A stretch of 64,000 bases of DNA, from assembly GCA_022813625.1 (NCBI GenBank), contig JAKLMB010000006.1:434001-498000 (forward strand), written 5' to 3'. Positions within the stretch are counted from its first letter, which is position 1; each line of letters begins with the position of its first letter. Shown here piece by piece: positions 8,735 to 19,458 of the stretch. The notes beneath the pieces are model-generated. The model saw only the letters and a program-made list of their open reading frames with translations. It was not told where the DNA came from and made no database searches. This DNA is from Aaosphaeria pasadenensis (Eukaryota; Ascomycota; Dothideomycetes; Pleosporales). A program made the position numbers and the translations under genes.

Positions 8735-11700
8735 ATGGGAGCTCCGCGGGGACGTCTTCACAAAGCGCCTTCTACCGCCACTAGTGTTGCAACACGGCGT
8801 TCATCACGTCGGCAAAGGCCCTCACAAGAAGAGGAGGAGGCGTCGGCGGGGTATGTGTCTGTATACCAAGAACTTTTATCAGAGTCAACGTCTTCCAAAG
8901 CGGCAGGGCCCGAGGAAGATAGTAAGCCTCTGAAGAAGCGGAAGACCATACACCCTCCACCTCAAAAGGAATTGAGCCCAGATCCAGAGATACAACCCGA
9001 AGTTGTGGCCGTAGTTGAAGCTGATGTAGAACCACAATCAGCTCAGCACAATTGGTCGACGAGACCGAATTTCAGCGCACAAGATGCGGGTAAACGCATT
9101 CTCCAAACAGTCGAAGATTCAGATGAATCCGACGACAGTGACCAAGAATGGGAAGATGCACTTGATCAAGGCGATGCCAACGATGACGACGAAGATCCTG
9201 AGGATGTAGTGCCCGAGGTTGGTGATTTATCAATCACTATCGGAGGCGACAAAGGAAAAGACATCGCCCCTAAGCGTAAGGTACGGCGAAGAGGCATCAC
9301 ATCAATCGATAAAAAGCTTAGGCTTGACATTCACATGATGCATGTTCTCTGTCTTTTATATCATGTTCATCGCCGGAACGCATGGTGCAATGACAGTCGA
9401 GTTCAAGCGAAGTTGCGAAAAGTCCTACCTTCAGGAGCGCTGGCCAAGTTTGTCCCGATGCCTGAATATTCGCAGTACCAAGCATCGAAGCAATTTTTGG
9501 AGGGATTGCGAGACCTAAGATCTTGGTGGACAAACCGCTTCTCAGTGACTGCTTTGGGCATGCAAAAGCCGCGCTGGGCCGACGTTGACAGTGAAGTCCA
9601 ATCATTTACAGACTTTAGTGATCTTGACGAGCCCATGGAGTTGGAAGAGTTTAGAAAAGCTGCCACAGCATTGCAGGGATCTCAAGACATTGGTGCGCAA
9701 CTGTTCTGTGCATTGCTGCGTGGCATTGGCGTTGAGGCACGCCTGGTTTGTTCTTTGCAGTGCCTACCCTTCGCATCAGCAGCGCAAGTATCTTCACCTC
9801 AAAAGGCGAGTCCGAACAATGTCTTGCGCCTAGATCCATACAACAGAGAGCAGACTAGCCCTACAAAACCAAAGCCAAAGCCGGTTTCTTCTCGTTCAAA
9901 GCGACCTTCTCGCCTCGAACGAGCACTAGGCGAACGACATCGGTCTATCGGCTTAGGTGTTGCTCCAAAGCAGAAGAAGAAGTACCACACTGCATTTCCT
10001 GTGTACTGGATAGAGGTGTTCAATTCTGCCCAGCAGAGATGGGTTGCGGTCGACCCTTTATCAACGTTCACTGTTGACAAGCCGGACAAGCTTGAGCCAC
10101 CGCTCAATTTTTCACAGAACAGCCTCGTCTACACGATTGCATTTGAGGAAGATTCTTCAGCAAGAGACGTTACACGCCGATATGCTAAAGCGTATAATGC
10201 TAAGACACGGAAGTTCAGAATCGACTGTTCTGAAGTTGGCGCAAAGTGGTGGAGACGAGCGCTCAAACCATTTCGAAGGAGACCCGTCCTGGACAGAGAT
10301 CAGGTTGAGGAGGCAGCTCTAGCCCGGAGAGAGGCTGGAGAAGGCATTCCTAAAAATGTGCAAGACTTTAAAAATCACCCTATCTATGTCCTTGAGCGAC
10401 ATCTACGACACAACGAGGTCATCCATCCCATGCACTCAGTTGGCAAAGTAAACGTTGGTACATCTATGAACCCGAAGATGGAATCAATATATCGAAGAAA
10501 GGAAGTTCATCTCGTCAGAAGTGCCGACAAATGGTATAGACTTGGCCGTGATGTTATCGGCGGAGAGCAGCCTTTAAAGCATGCAAAGCCCCGGAAAGGC
10601 GCTCGACGCTCGGTTCCGCCAGACGATGGGTTCGGGGACCAGATACAGGATGAACTCGGTGCCGCTCTGTATGCAGAGTTCCAGACCGAGCTCTACATTC
10701 CTCCTCCTGTTGTTGGGGGCAGAGTGCCTCGCAATGTCTACGGTAATCTTGATCTCTATGTTCCTTCGATGGTTCCTGAAGGAGGAACACATATCAGGCA
10801 CAAGTTGGCTGCCAAAGCTGCTCGAATCGTCGGTGTGGACTATGCTGAAGCAGTGACGGGGTTTAATTTCAAGGGCAGACACGGCACCGCTGTCGTCCAA
10901 GGCGTTGTCGTGGCACAAGAGTACCAGGATGCCGTGGAAGCTGTGATTCGTGGCATGGAATATGCACAAGAGGAGGCCGAAGAAGCGCTACGAACCTCCG
11001 AGTCTCTGAGATTATGGAGGCGGTTCTACCTGGGCTTAAAAATCGCGCAACGGGTCAATGCTATCGAAATAGACGGGGAGACAGGCCCAACAATCAACGT
11101 GCAAGCAGAGATAGAGAAACAGGACAAAGCAATCACAGAGCAACAACTGGCTGGTGGTTTCTTCATGGATGACGCCGAGGGACCTGCAGCTTCTCCACCT
11201 CCCGTACGACGGCATTATCGCAGAGTTGTCGACGAAGATGAGGATGAGGATGAAGAAATGATGCCTACGGATACGATGTCTCGTAACCAAAGCAGTGAAT
11301 ACACACCAAATCATGACATGAACAGCGGAGGCTTCATCCCAGAGAATCAATCTAGCTCTCTTCACACACGATCGCCTAAAACCGCCAGGGCAGTACCCGG
11401 AGGAGAGAGCGTTGACAATAGCGCAGGGAACGATATGTCTGGTGGTTTTATCCCAGAAGAAGATGCTATGTCTGGTGGGTTCATCCCAAAAGATAATCAT
11501 ATGTCTGGTGGCTTCTTTCCAGAAGATGATGGTGTCTCTGGTGGATTTGTGCGTGAGCCGTCCTCGCACCAAAACACAACATCACCTTTACTTCAGTCCG
11601 TAGATGAAGATTCAAACGATCATGACAATGTCAATATTCTCGAAAGCACTCCCAAATCAGGCGGCAATTCTATCCATGCATCAAAGGGGATTTCGGGTGA

Positions 11701-12016
11701 AGGCCTCAACACCAACTCTGATACTGAGCATCGTTTGGCCGAAAGAATCAAGGTGATTGAAGATGAACAGTCCTCAGATGGGTCCGAACTTCAAAGAGTC
11801 ACCGTGCCAGAAGTTCACGTTAGGGAGGAAGACACAAAGGCAGACATCACAATACAAGATCCAAATCACCAGGCCGTCGAGAACGGGCGTTCTAAGGACT
11901 CGGCTCCAACGCACATTTCGAGCCCAGCCTCAACACCATCCGAGGCCGGATCGCTAATGTCAGAAGATCCCGATGATGAAGACGCAGAACCGGATTGGCT
12001 ATTAGACGCTACATAA
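8735..12016 (+). CDS. rad4: DNA repair protein Rad4/XPC
   Basis: The damage-recognition factor of global nucleotide excision repair; it partners Rad23 and recruits TFIIH in the nucleus. The single exon encodes 1093 residues. The N-terminal third is disordered and acidic. A transglutaminase-like fold follows (about 190-510; FPVYWIEVFN and WVAVDPLST are typical). The three beta-hairpin domains come next: BHD1 from about 545 (NHPIYVLERHL), BHD2 from about 590 (WYRLGRDV, then GEQPLKH), and BHD3 (VPRNVYGNLDLY to RIVGVDYAEAVTGF). The C-terminal 300 residues are disordered and carry SGGF repeats (separate entry). The ATG is the first in the frame and sits after a C-rich leader. Family identity is very secure. 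Confidence 0.95.
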   Translation: MGAPRGRLHKAPSTATSVATRRSSRRQRPSQEEEEASAGYVSVYQELLSESTSSKAAGPEEDSKPLKKRKTIHPPPQKELSPDPEIQPEVVAVVEADVEPQSAQHNWSTRPNFSAQDAGKRILQTVEDSDESDDSDQEWEDALDQGDANDDDEDPEDVVPEVGDLSITIGGDKGKDIAPKRKVRRRGITSIDKKLRLDIHMMHVLCLLYHVHRRNAWCNDSRVQAKLRKVLPSGALAKFVPMPEYSQYQASKQFLEGLRDLRSWWTNRFSVTALGMQKPRWADVDSEVQSFTDFSDLDEPMELEEFRKAATALQGSQDIGAQLFCALLRGIGVEARLVCSLQCLPFASAAQVSSPQKASPNNVLRLDPYNREQTSPTKPKPKPVSSRSKRPSRLERALGERHRSIGLGVAPKQKKKYHTAFPVYWIEVFNSAQQRWVAVDPLSTFTVDKPDKLEPPLNFSQNSLVYTIAFEEDSSARDVTRRYAKAYNAKTRKFRIDCSEVGAKWWRRALKPFRRRPVLDRDQVEEAALARREAGEGIPKNVQDFKNHPIYVLERHLRHNEVIHPMHSVGKVNVGTSMNPKMESIYRRKEVHLVRSADKWYRLGRDVIGGEQPLKHAKPRKGARRSVPPDDGFGDQIQDELGAALYAEFQTELYIPPPVVGGRVPRNVYGNLDLYVPSMVPEGGTHIRHKLAAKAARIVGVDYAEAVTGFNFKGRHGTAVVQGVVVAQEYQDAVEAVIRGMEYAQEEAEEALRTSESLRLWRRFYLGLKIAQRVNAIEIDGETGPTINVQAEIEKQDKAITEQQLAGGFFMDDAEGPAASPPPVRRHYRRVVDEDEDEDEEMMPTDTMSRNQSSEYTPNHDMNSGGFIPENQSSSLHTRSPKTARAVPGGESVDNSAGNDMSGGFIPEEDAMSGGFIPKDNHMSGGFFPEDDGVSGGFVREPSSHQNTTSPLLQSVDEDSNDHDNVNILESTPKSGGNSIHASKGISGEGLNTNSDTEHRLAERIKVIEDEQSSDGSELQRVTVPEVHVREEDTKADITIQDPNHQAVENGRSKDSAPTHISSPASTPSEAGSLMSEDPDDEDAEPDWLLDAT
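11435..11563 (+). repeat. 33-bp tandem repeats encoding (M/V)SGGF(I/F/V)
   Basis: Four head-to-tail units of 33 bp begin at 11435, 11468, 11501 and 11534. They encode MSGGFIPEEDA, MSGGFIPKDNH, MSGGFFPEDDG and VSGGFVREPSS in the tail of Rad4. Two looser copies lie upstream (GGFFMDD near 11152 and SGGFIPEN near 11325). Wobble positions differ between units while the SGGF core is kept. Confidence 0.85.
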
Positions 12017-12166
12017 TTCAATGAGATGCATTGGTAAATATCGAGGTACATATCAAACATTTAACCGTAGCTATTTAACGTATATTTATATCGAAGACAT
12101 AGGACAATTTAGAGGATTGTATATTGATTCAGATGTAATTTTTATATCTAGAAGTGATATTTTCCT

Positions 12167-13715
12167 CTAAGACTTTGTCTGGAGCAGTTCGTCCAAACCT
12201 CCAGCTCCTCCCTCATGGTGATCAACATCATACTCCTTAGGGTATCTGGTCAGAATGTCCTTGAGTTCCGTGGCATGATCCTTTTGTTCCGCTGTAGGGT
12301 TCTCATAAACACCCTTAAACATATTCGAAATAGCCGGCTTCTTCATCTTTTCCGCCTTGTCGAATGCCACCAAGATCTCTTTTCTCAGACTACTCCTCAA
12401 CTCTCTCTCCTTGTCCTCGCTCCAGATACTCTTTCCTTCTAGCCATTTGCGCATACGCGTGATTGGGTTGTCCCGACGCTTCCAATCCTCAACCTCGACA
12501 CGTTGTCGATATGCAAAACTGTCGTCAGAAGTGCTATGGTGCCCAACACGGTAGGCCATCATCTCGATCAAGACGGGCCTTCCGCCGTCCTCCAGCGCAC
12601 GCCGACGGGCCTCTTGTGTCGCACGTCTCACGGCAAAGATGTCATTTCCGTCAACTCGGAGTGTGTCAATTCCGTAGCCAGCACCACGACTAGCAATACC
12701 GTCACCACGGTACTGATCGCTTGTCGGGGTTGAGATGGCGTATCCGTTGTTTCGGCAAATGAAGATTGCTGGGACCTGGCGCGTAGCCGCTATGTTCAAT
12801 GCTGCGTGGAAGTCACCCTCACTTGCGGCGCCTTCTCCGAAATAGCACACAGCTATCCGAGGAGGAGTGTCGGGCTGCTGTTGGTTCTGGAGTTTCAAGG
12901 CATATGCTGCACCCGCTGCGTGCGGAATTTGGGTGGCGAGGGTCGACGAGATGGTGTGGATGTTGAGTTCCTTGCTGCCGTAGTGCACCGGCATGTTGCG
13001 GCCTAGGCCGTGATCCTTTGCGTTGGCGTAGAGTTGGTTCATGAAGTCGTCCAGGGTAAATCCACGCTGTAGGTAAACGCCTGTCTCGCGGTATTGGCAG
13101 AAAACAACATCTCCGGGTGATAGTGCACTGGCTGATCCGATTGCAATTCCTTCTTCACCTGCTGAGACCTATTTTGGGGTGAGTATTTGTCGTGGGTGAT
13201 CAGAGTTTACACGAATACGAACCATATAGAAACTTAATCGACCTTGCCTCTGCGCTTCAAACATGAGCAGGTCCATTATGCTTACTGAAACCATTAGCCG
13301 AATGACAAGGAATAAGACTATTGTCGAACGTACAGCAAACCATGTTTCGATACAGTTTTAACGCCTCTTCATCTTCAAGGTCACATTCGTAGGCCGGGTC
13401 CAAAACCTCTCCATACTGGTCCATAACTCGGTACGTTGGTATGGCCTTTTTTGTAGATGGTCGAAGGAAGTCCATGGAATTTGTGAACTCGCTATTCAAA
13501 GCGCCTGGGAAAAGAACCCTTCAAATAAAATCAGCATTTGAACGGTATTTTCCAGTTCAATATTCCCCCTACCTCTCCGCATTTGCTGTAGTAGCCACGC
13601 CCTGGCATCTCTGCCAGCGGGTCGCCGCCCTGAGATTTGATGAGCCATTGGTCAAAGACTGAGGTCTCAACAGCTTGCTGCCGCATACTCTACGTGATCC
13701 TGAGCGTAAAGACAT
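12167..13715 (-). CDS. Branched-chain 2-oxoacid dehydrogenase E1 alpha subunit
   Basis: The thiamine-diphosphate dependent E1-alpha of the mitochondrial branched-chain 2-oxoacid dehydrogenase complex (valine, leucine and isoleucine breakdown). Exons on the minus strand are 13715-13573, 13518-13334, 13284-13223 and 13168-12167. They join in frame to 463 residues. The N-terminus is Arg- and Ser-rich, as expected for a mitochondrial presequence. The mature part aligns with human BCKDHA by memory: YRVMDQYGEVLDP, RQGRLSFYM, the ThDP-binding stretch GEGAASEGD to NNGYAIS, and the phosphorylation loop YRVGHHSTSDDS. In mammals the Ser of this loop is the kinase target that switches the enzyme off. The donor GTACGT at 13333 was preferred to an earlier GT because it alone keeps the conserved frame. 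The gene diverges from COQ5 across 251 bp. Confidence 0.94.
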
Positions 13716-13966
13716 TGTGTTGTTTGTTCGCTACATCCTGCGGCGCCCTCGGTACTTAAAACCTGGGGAAAGTTGTTATGAGCTCGGGAACAACGGCCAG
13801 CGTCGGCTGTGAACGCTAGTTTAACCCGCAGAGAGACGTCAGTTTTAGGTCTTTGGGGCAGATCAACCTTCCGCTTAGTCATTCCATTCTAGCCCTCCTT
13901 GCACGTGCACCCGCGCGGCTCGAAAGTTCGCGCCAAGCATCTCGACTTTCTTTAAAACCTTCAATC
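13716..13966. promoter_or_regulatory. Bidirectional promoter, BCKDH E1-alpha / coq5
   Basis: A 251-bp gap between two divergent nuclear genes for mitochondrial enzymes. It contains a CACGTG E-box at 13902-13907 within the palindrome GTGCACGT-like context GCACGTGC. The C-rich stretch next to COQ5 is the likely 5' leader of that gene. Confidence 0.55.
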
Positions 13967-14971
13967 ATGAGTGCTCAAATTCCGAAAGCTGTTTTCAGAC
14001 GCCAATTGACCGGGGGAGTGAAGAGGAGGGTATCGAGAGACCCCTACCGATGTTTTTCATGCTCGGTTCGCCAGTCACAGCAGCAGACGCCGCCGCCTAA
14101 GGATCGTCAGAATGCTCCGGGCACGACACATTTCGGCTTCGAGACGGTCGCTGAGGCGCTGAAAGAGCAGCGTGGTATGTGTTGATCTAAGTATATAGCT
14201 TTCTGTGGCTAATTCGATACAGTCGGTGCTGTTTTCTCCTCCGTTGCCTCATCGTACGATACCATGAACGATCTTATGTCCCTTGGAATCCATCGCCTCT
14301 GGAAAGACCACTTCGTCCGAAACCTCAATCCCGGCCGAAACCCCTTGACCTCCTCGTCCTCTTCCGAGAAAGGCTGGAACATTCTTGACATCGCTGGTGG
14401 CACCGGCGACATCGCATTCCGAATGCTCGACCACGCCTCGACGATCAACAACGATGCCCACACCAAAGTCACCGTGGCAGACATCAATCCAGACATGCTT
14501 GCGGAAGGCAGGAAGCGCGCTCTCGAGACACCATACGCAAGGTCACCCCGACTGGACTTCATTGAAGCGAATGCGGAGAAATTGGATATGATTCCGGACG
14601 CCAGTATCGACCTGTACACCGTGGCTTTCGGTATCAGGAATTTTACGCACAAGGAGGCGGCTATCCGCGAGGCTTATCGCGTGTTGAAGCCCGGCGGTGT
14701 GTTTGCTTGCATGGAGTTTTCCAAGGTCAACAACAGCCTCTTCGATGCCGTGTACAAGCGCTGGAGCTTTTCAGCTATCCCCCTAATCGGACAAGTCGTT
14801 GCTGGAGATAGGGATAGTTACCAGTATTTGGTAGAGAGTATCGAGCGGTTCCCCAGTCAGACAGAGTTCCGAGACATGATCAAGGACGCCGGGTTCTTGG
14901 TACCGGGCCAGGGCTGGGAAGATTTGACCGGCGGTATTGCCGCTATTCACAAGGGCGTCAAGCCAGCGTAG
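13967..14971 (+). CDS. coq5: COQ5: 2-polyprenyl-6-methoxy-1,4-benzoquinol C-methyltransferase
   Basis: The SAM-dependent C-methyltransferase of ubiquinone synthesis, working in the matrix-side CoQ synthome of the inner mitochondrial membrane. Two exons, 13967-14174 and 14223-14971, give 318 residues. The first about 45 residues are rich in Arg and Gln with almost no acid, fitting a mitochondrial presequence. Motif I of the UbiE/COQ5 family, LDIAGGTGDIAF, is complete. DINPDML (motif II) and the family stretch YTVAFGIRNF are also present. The C-terminus ends shortly after the domain, as usual. The frame is open upstream to 13853, but the ATG at 13967 gives the expected presequence length. The intron is 48 bp, phase 1. 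Confidence 0.95.
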
Positions 14972-15225
14972 TCACAGCAGTGTTCATGAATATGTAGTAT
15001 AGAAAGTGTAATTTTATTGCATTGTAACATGAAGCATGGTAGCTTAGGGTATCAACCAATCCAGAGAAATCCCCGTTAACGCCACTGAAAACTCCAAATT
15101 ATACATCCCTTCACTCCTCGCAACTGCAACCTGAGGCCCAACCGTCATCGCTATTGGTTAATTCCTCACTGTGTAGTAACATGTCAATCGAGCTCTAGCT
15201 TGTATGATGAGAGCTTGAAGAATGC

Positions 15226-16005
15226 TTACTTTGATTGTTCGGCTTCTTGAACAAGGTCATTGATGACCTTTTTCACATCCAGAATGAGCATTTCACCAGT
15301 GTTGCGTGCTCGGTATTGCGCTTTGCGAGTCTGCACAGCTTCGAAGAGCAACTGACGCATTCCCTCCCCCAAGCCCTCCGTGAACTCACTGACGACAGCA
15401 AGATGAGACAGTATGTCGAAACCGAAATCGAGCGGGTTCTTAGGAGCATCGTTCATCCGCTCCAGAAAATCCGTCACTGATTCGCCCTCCCTTGCGAGCC
15501 GTCTCTTCGTGAAAGCGGCTAGATCGTGCTCTTTCGTCGGCGGGATGCGAGGATGGATATCGATACCCCTAGCATCATTGCGGAAGAAGGTGGTCAAGTC
15601 GGCGTCCCAGTTCTCTTCGATGATGGCGCAGAGCTTCCTCCGCCCGTAGAAGTTGTATCCCATGGCTTCGTGGTCAGTGTCGCCATCCTTGTCGGTGAGC
15701 TTGCACTTGAGAAGGTCGAGTTCTTCGAGGAGGCCGCTAATTTCCCCCTGCAGTTGCACCTTTTCGGGTACTTTGGCCTTCTTTACTTTTCGGTCGTCGG
15801 CTTTGCTTGGGGTTGAACGCTTGAGTGGTGCATCCGTGGGAAGTCGGTTCGACGGTAGCACTGGCAGCTTGACAGTTTCGGAGCTAGCAGGTTGTGGTGA
15901 TAGGTTATCTCCCACCTTTTTAGGGCGATGCACTATGTTGGAGACCATGTTATAATATACTCTGCCCTTTACCTCGAGATCCTCTTCATATGCGAAGGGC
16001 GTCAT
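15226..16005 (-). CDS. Hypothetical protein with central coiled coil
   Basis: A single-exon 259-residue protein that I do not recognise. Residues 1-75 are basic and Pro/Ser-rich. A heptad-like leucine stretch around 83-105 (EISGLLEELDLLKCKL) suggests a short coiled coil. The rest looks globular and conserved in style, with aromatic and charged clusters (GYNFYGRRKLCAIIEENWDA) and a helical C-terminus. There is no signal peptide or membrane span. The start is the first ATG in the frame. It is convergent with COQ5 (254-bp gap). Codon use resembles its neighbours, so I take it as a real gene, but I cannot propose a function. Confidence 0.7.
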   Translation of the reverse strand: MTPFAYEEDLEVKGRVYYNMVSNIVHRPKKVGDNLSPQPASSETVKLPVLPSNRLPTDAPLKRSTPSKADDRKVKKAKVPEKVQLQGEISGLLEELDLLKCKLTDKDGDTDHEAMGYNFYGRRKLCAIIEENWDADLTTFFRNDARGIDIHPRIPPTKEHDLAAFTKRRLAREGESVTDFLERMNDAPKNPLDFGFDILSHLAVVSEFTEGLGEGMRQLLFEAVQTRKAQYRARNTGEMLILDVKKVINDLVQEAEQSK

Positions 16006-17057
16006 CGTAAGGGTCGCGGGGAGACGGGAAAGAATTCGGGGGATGAAATAGCAAGAGAAGTATAGGATTGAACAATGTTGAATTCATATTACCACTGTAG
16101 GTTCACAATGACCTGCTCGCGAAGTGAATGTGGAGGTAGTCCACTTCACTCCGTCGAGCTCTGGTCAGGTGAAGGAGCATCAGGATAATGGCACGGGATA
16201 GTGGTAGCCGGGAGCCCTTTCCCGGAATCAAAACTTGCTAACATCACACGAAATCGATGAGGTAGGAAGCATAGCAATCGGTACTCAGATCATGTAATTG
16301 TGAAGTTCATGTATTGGCAGTAAAGGTAGAGTAGAGCAATGTGGTCGGCTGAAATCGTCTCTGATTGGTCGACTGATTCCAGGTTCCCCCAAAGGCAGAT
16401 CATTGGAACTCCCAACATTCAGCAAAGTAGGAATACCGGTACTGTGTTATTAGCATATACATGATTAAGCGATAACATAAGGACTTCCGAAAGAGAGCAG
16501 ACAAGAACCTTGGACACGTATGTGTCTTTGCACGGACTGTGTCAACAACTTTCCGGGTGTTACATAAGTCCTACGAATCAGGAGATCGGGATGCTGCAAA
16601 CAGGGCGAAGGATTGGATTGAATTCATTGAAAGGGAGTTGTACAATCAAGTTAGAAGAGACAGTGTAAGCACGTGTAGCGACATAGACTCCGTTGGCTAG
16701 TACAAAGGAAGACATTGACGTAGATTATTCATGACATGCGGGAGGGAAGGGATGAAGTTCACAATGTGACGATGGTGTACTGTACCAGTAAGTACTTGGT
16801 GGTTACTGTACCAATGGAGAACGCCAAAGGACAGTACCACTGGTTCATAGGTACTTAAGGTACATACATACAAAAAGCCGCGCCGCTCACCGCCCAACAC
16901 GGGCCACACGATTCCCAGGGTCTACCAGCTGTCCACTTCGCAAACCGCCACAACTTAGTAGTCAATTGCTGGCACCCCCTCTTCTCCTTTCTTTTCCGAT
17001 TCCTTCTCCAGACTCGAACAATCACTCCTACCATATTTTCAGAAAACTATAGCAATC
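16006..17057. promoter_or_regulatory. Divergent intergenic region upstream of the GMPPA-like gene
   Basis: A kilobase without a credible gene between two divergent genes. Around 16765-16870 it has clustered GTACC/GGTAC and GTACTGTACC motifs in both orientations, close to the GMPPA-like gene. A pyrimidine-rich leader (about 16975-17010) precedes the start codon. No RNA gene was recognised. Confidence 0.5.
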
Positions 17058-18570
17058 ATGAGCCTTCAACCACCATCTCTCGCTTCCAGGCCTAAGGGGG
17101 GGATTGCCCCCTCCACCAAAGCCGTTATTTTGGTAAACACCACTCGGACAATGCGACAAAAGATCAGAATACTCACATAAACAGGTCGGTGGACCTTCGC
17201 GCGGAACACGATTCAGGCCATTGTCTATGGAATTGCCCAAGGTTCGTACTGTCAACTTTCACAATCCTGGCCTCCCTCATTACAGACCCCGCTAACATTC
17301 CATTTCATTAACAGCCGCTGTTCCCTGTCGCCGGACATCCAATCATCGAGCATTGCTTCCGTGCCATTTCCAAGGTCCCAGAGATCAAGGAAGTCTTCAT
17401 CGTCGGTTACTACGAGGAGAGCGTCTTTCAGCCCTTCATCAACACCGTATCGAACTCATTCCCTCAGTTGAGCGTTAAGTACCTCCGAGAATACCAGGCC
17501 TTGGGCACCGCCGGCGGGCTCTACCACTTCCGCGATGTGATCTTGAAGGGAAAGCCAGACAGGTTCTTCGTCTTGAACGCTGACGTCTGCTGCTCGTTCC
17601 CTCTCAACGACATGCTCAAGCTATACGAGGACAAGGATGCGGAGGCTGTTATGTTGGGAACGAGGGTCTCCAACGAGTCGTCTACAAACTTCGGTTGCAT
17701 CGTGTCCGATGCCCACACCAAGCGTGTTCTCCATTACGTAGAGAAGCCCGAGTCGCAAATCTCTAACCTCATCAACTGTGGTGTCTACCTCTTCTCGACA
17801 GAGACCATTTTCCCTGCCATTCGCAGTGCCATCAAGCGCCGTACCGAGCGTCCCAGATTACTTTCATACCCCTCCTCTGAGAACCTCGAGTCGTCTTTCT
17901 ACCAAGGACAGGACGATGACGATGAGGATAAGGAGAACGCTGTCATCCGTTTGGAGCAGGATGTTTTGTCAGACATTGCCGACAGCAGGCAATTCTTCGT
18001 CCTCGAGACCAAGGACTTCTGGCGCCAGATCAAGACTGCTGGTTCCGCGGTGCCAGCTAATGCCTTGTACCTTCTCAAGGCCTTCCAGTCCCATCCCGAG
18101 GAGCTTGCTACCCCGTCTGCCAACATCATTCCCCCCGTCTACATCCACCCCTCAGCCCAGATCGACCCCACCGCTAAGCTCGGACCCAATGTTTCCATTG
18201 GCGCCCGTGTGCACATTGGCGCTGGTGTACGTGTCAAGGAGTCCATCGTTCTCGAGGACTCGGAGATCAAGCACGATGCTTGCGTCATGTACACAATTGT
18301 TGGCTGGCACAGCAAGATTGGCGCATGGGCTCGTGTCGAGGGAACCCCAACTCCCGTCACCACCCACAGCACTAGCATCATCAAGAACGGTGTGAAGGTG
18401 CAGAGCATCACCATTCTCGGCAAGGACTGCGGAGTCGGTGATGAGGTCCGCGTGCAGAACTGCGTCTGCCTTCCCTACAAGGAGTTGAAGAGGGTACGTT
18501 TTTATCATGTCATGGTCTCAAACATTGCTAACAGGTCTTACAGGATGTGGCCAACGAGGTCATTATGTAA
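17058..18570 (+). CDS. Mannose-1-phosphate guanylyltransferase-like protein (GMPPA type)
   Basis: A nucleotidyltransferase-fold protein of the GDP-mannose pyrophosphorylase family, closest to the alpha (GMPPA) type. In animals that type senses GDP-mannose and restrains the catalytic beta subunit. Exons 17058-17132, 17185-17241, 17315-18493 and 18544-18570 give 445 residues. The signature loop reads GGPSRGTRFRPLS, the GMPPA form with extra residues compared with the catalytic GGxGTRLRPLT. LFPVAGHPIIEH, LGTAGGLYHFRD, FFVLNADVC and VEKP also match GMPPA. The C-terminal half is a left-handed beta-helix (hexapeptides such as LGPNVSIGARVHIGAGV). The final exon codes only nine residues, DVANEVIM plus stop, a typical end for this family. 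It probably has a regulatory role in glycan and cell-wall precursor supply. Confidence 0.92.
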
Positions 18571-19458
18571 AAGGAGTATTGGGATCACTTAACACGGCGA
18601 CGGTTCGCCTGATTTAAATGATTTGATGTCAGTAATGATATGGTGGATTCCCCCTCCAAGTATTGCATAGCGAAAATAGATTAGAATTTCGCCCAGTGCG
18701 CGCTTTGCAAACTCGATACAGTGTCTGATGTGCATGACAATCTTCCGAACCTACCTCCGGTGTATGTCTATCATAATCACGTCCATTCCCCTGACATGGA
18801 AAACAAAACGTACAAGAACATTGGCAGAGGGGGATGGTGCATCGCCTAGTCCAAATAAGGTAAAAAAGCGCCAGTGATAGATCGCTCTCCAACCTCGGCC
18901 TGCTGTGCTTCTTCAACGTACCACCTCTTATATATTTGAAACTCGATGCACGGCATTTTTGTTGGAGAAGAGGGTAATATAAGCACCAAAAACTTGAGAA
19001 CTGGATCTCGTAACTGCAGGTACGCTGAACGTTGATTATTCTTAGTACAAGATGGGTTCAATCGCCACGTCACATTAGTCCTGTCTCCTCTTCTATTGGG
19101 ATATACTTAGACTCACTACGTCTGTAAAGCCAATCTCTTTTGATGGCTGCTCGGAGCTTATATGTGTCTTTCAATTCATAGCGATTGAGTGTAATGATAT
19201 CTTCACAGTGCTGATTATAATGTTAGAGTACTCCTTTCAGCCGACTGGTATAGCTATATCATTTTCTTGATAGACGGTCAACGTCAAATACATACGTCTA
19301 TTTACTTGAGCTTAAATACGAAGGTCTGATCTAAACTTCTATTGTTGAGGTATCACCTTTCTCTGCTCGCAGTAGGAAGTACGAAGTACTGGGACATATA
19401 CTACCACGCACATCGCCAACATCGACAATCCAGTCGCTATCAACTACGCAAATTCTCT
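18571..19458. other. Intergenic region upstream of the 2OG oxygenase
   Basis: An 888-bp gap holding the 3' UTR of the GMPPA-like gene and the promoter of the next gene. Frames here lack features of real proteins. The reading frame of the oxygenase is open from about 19342 but has no ATG before 19459. Confidence 0.55.

Noticed and set aside
13667..13882. Small minus-strand frame overlapping the BCKDH/COQ5 promoter
   Set aside because: It overlaps the first BCKDH exon in the wrong frame and has no features of its own.
19342..19458. 39-residue mitochondrial-like extension of the 2OG oxygenase
   Set aside because: The frame is open but would need a TTG start; the first ATG is 19459 and gives a full DIOX_N domain.
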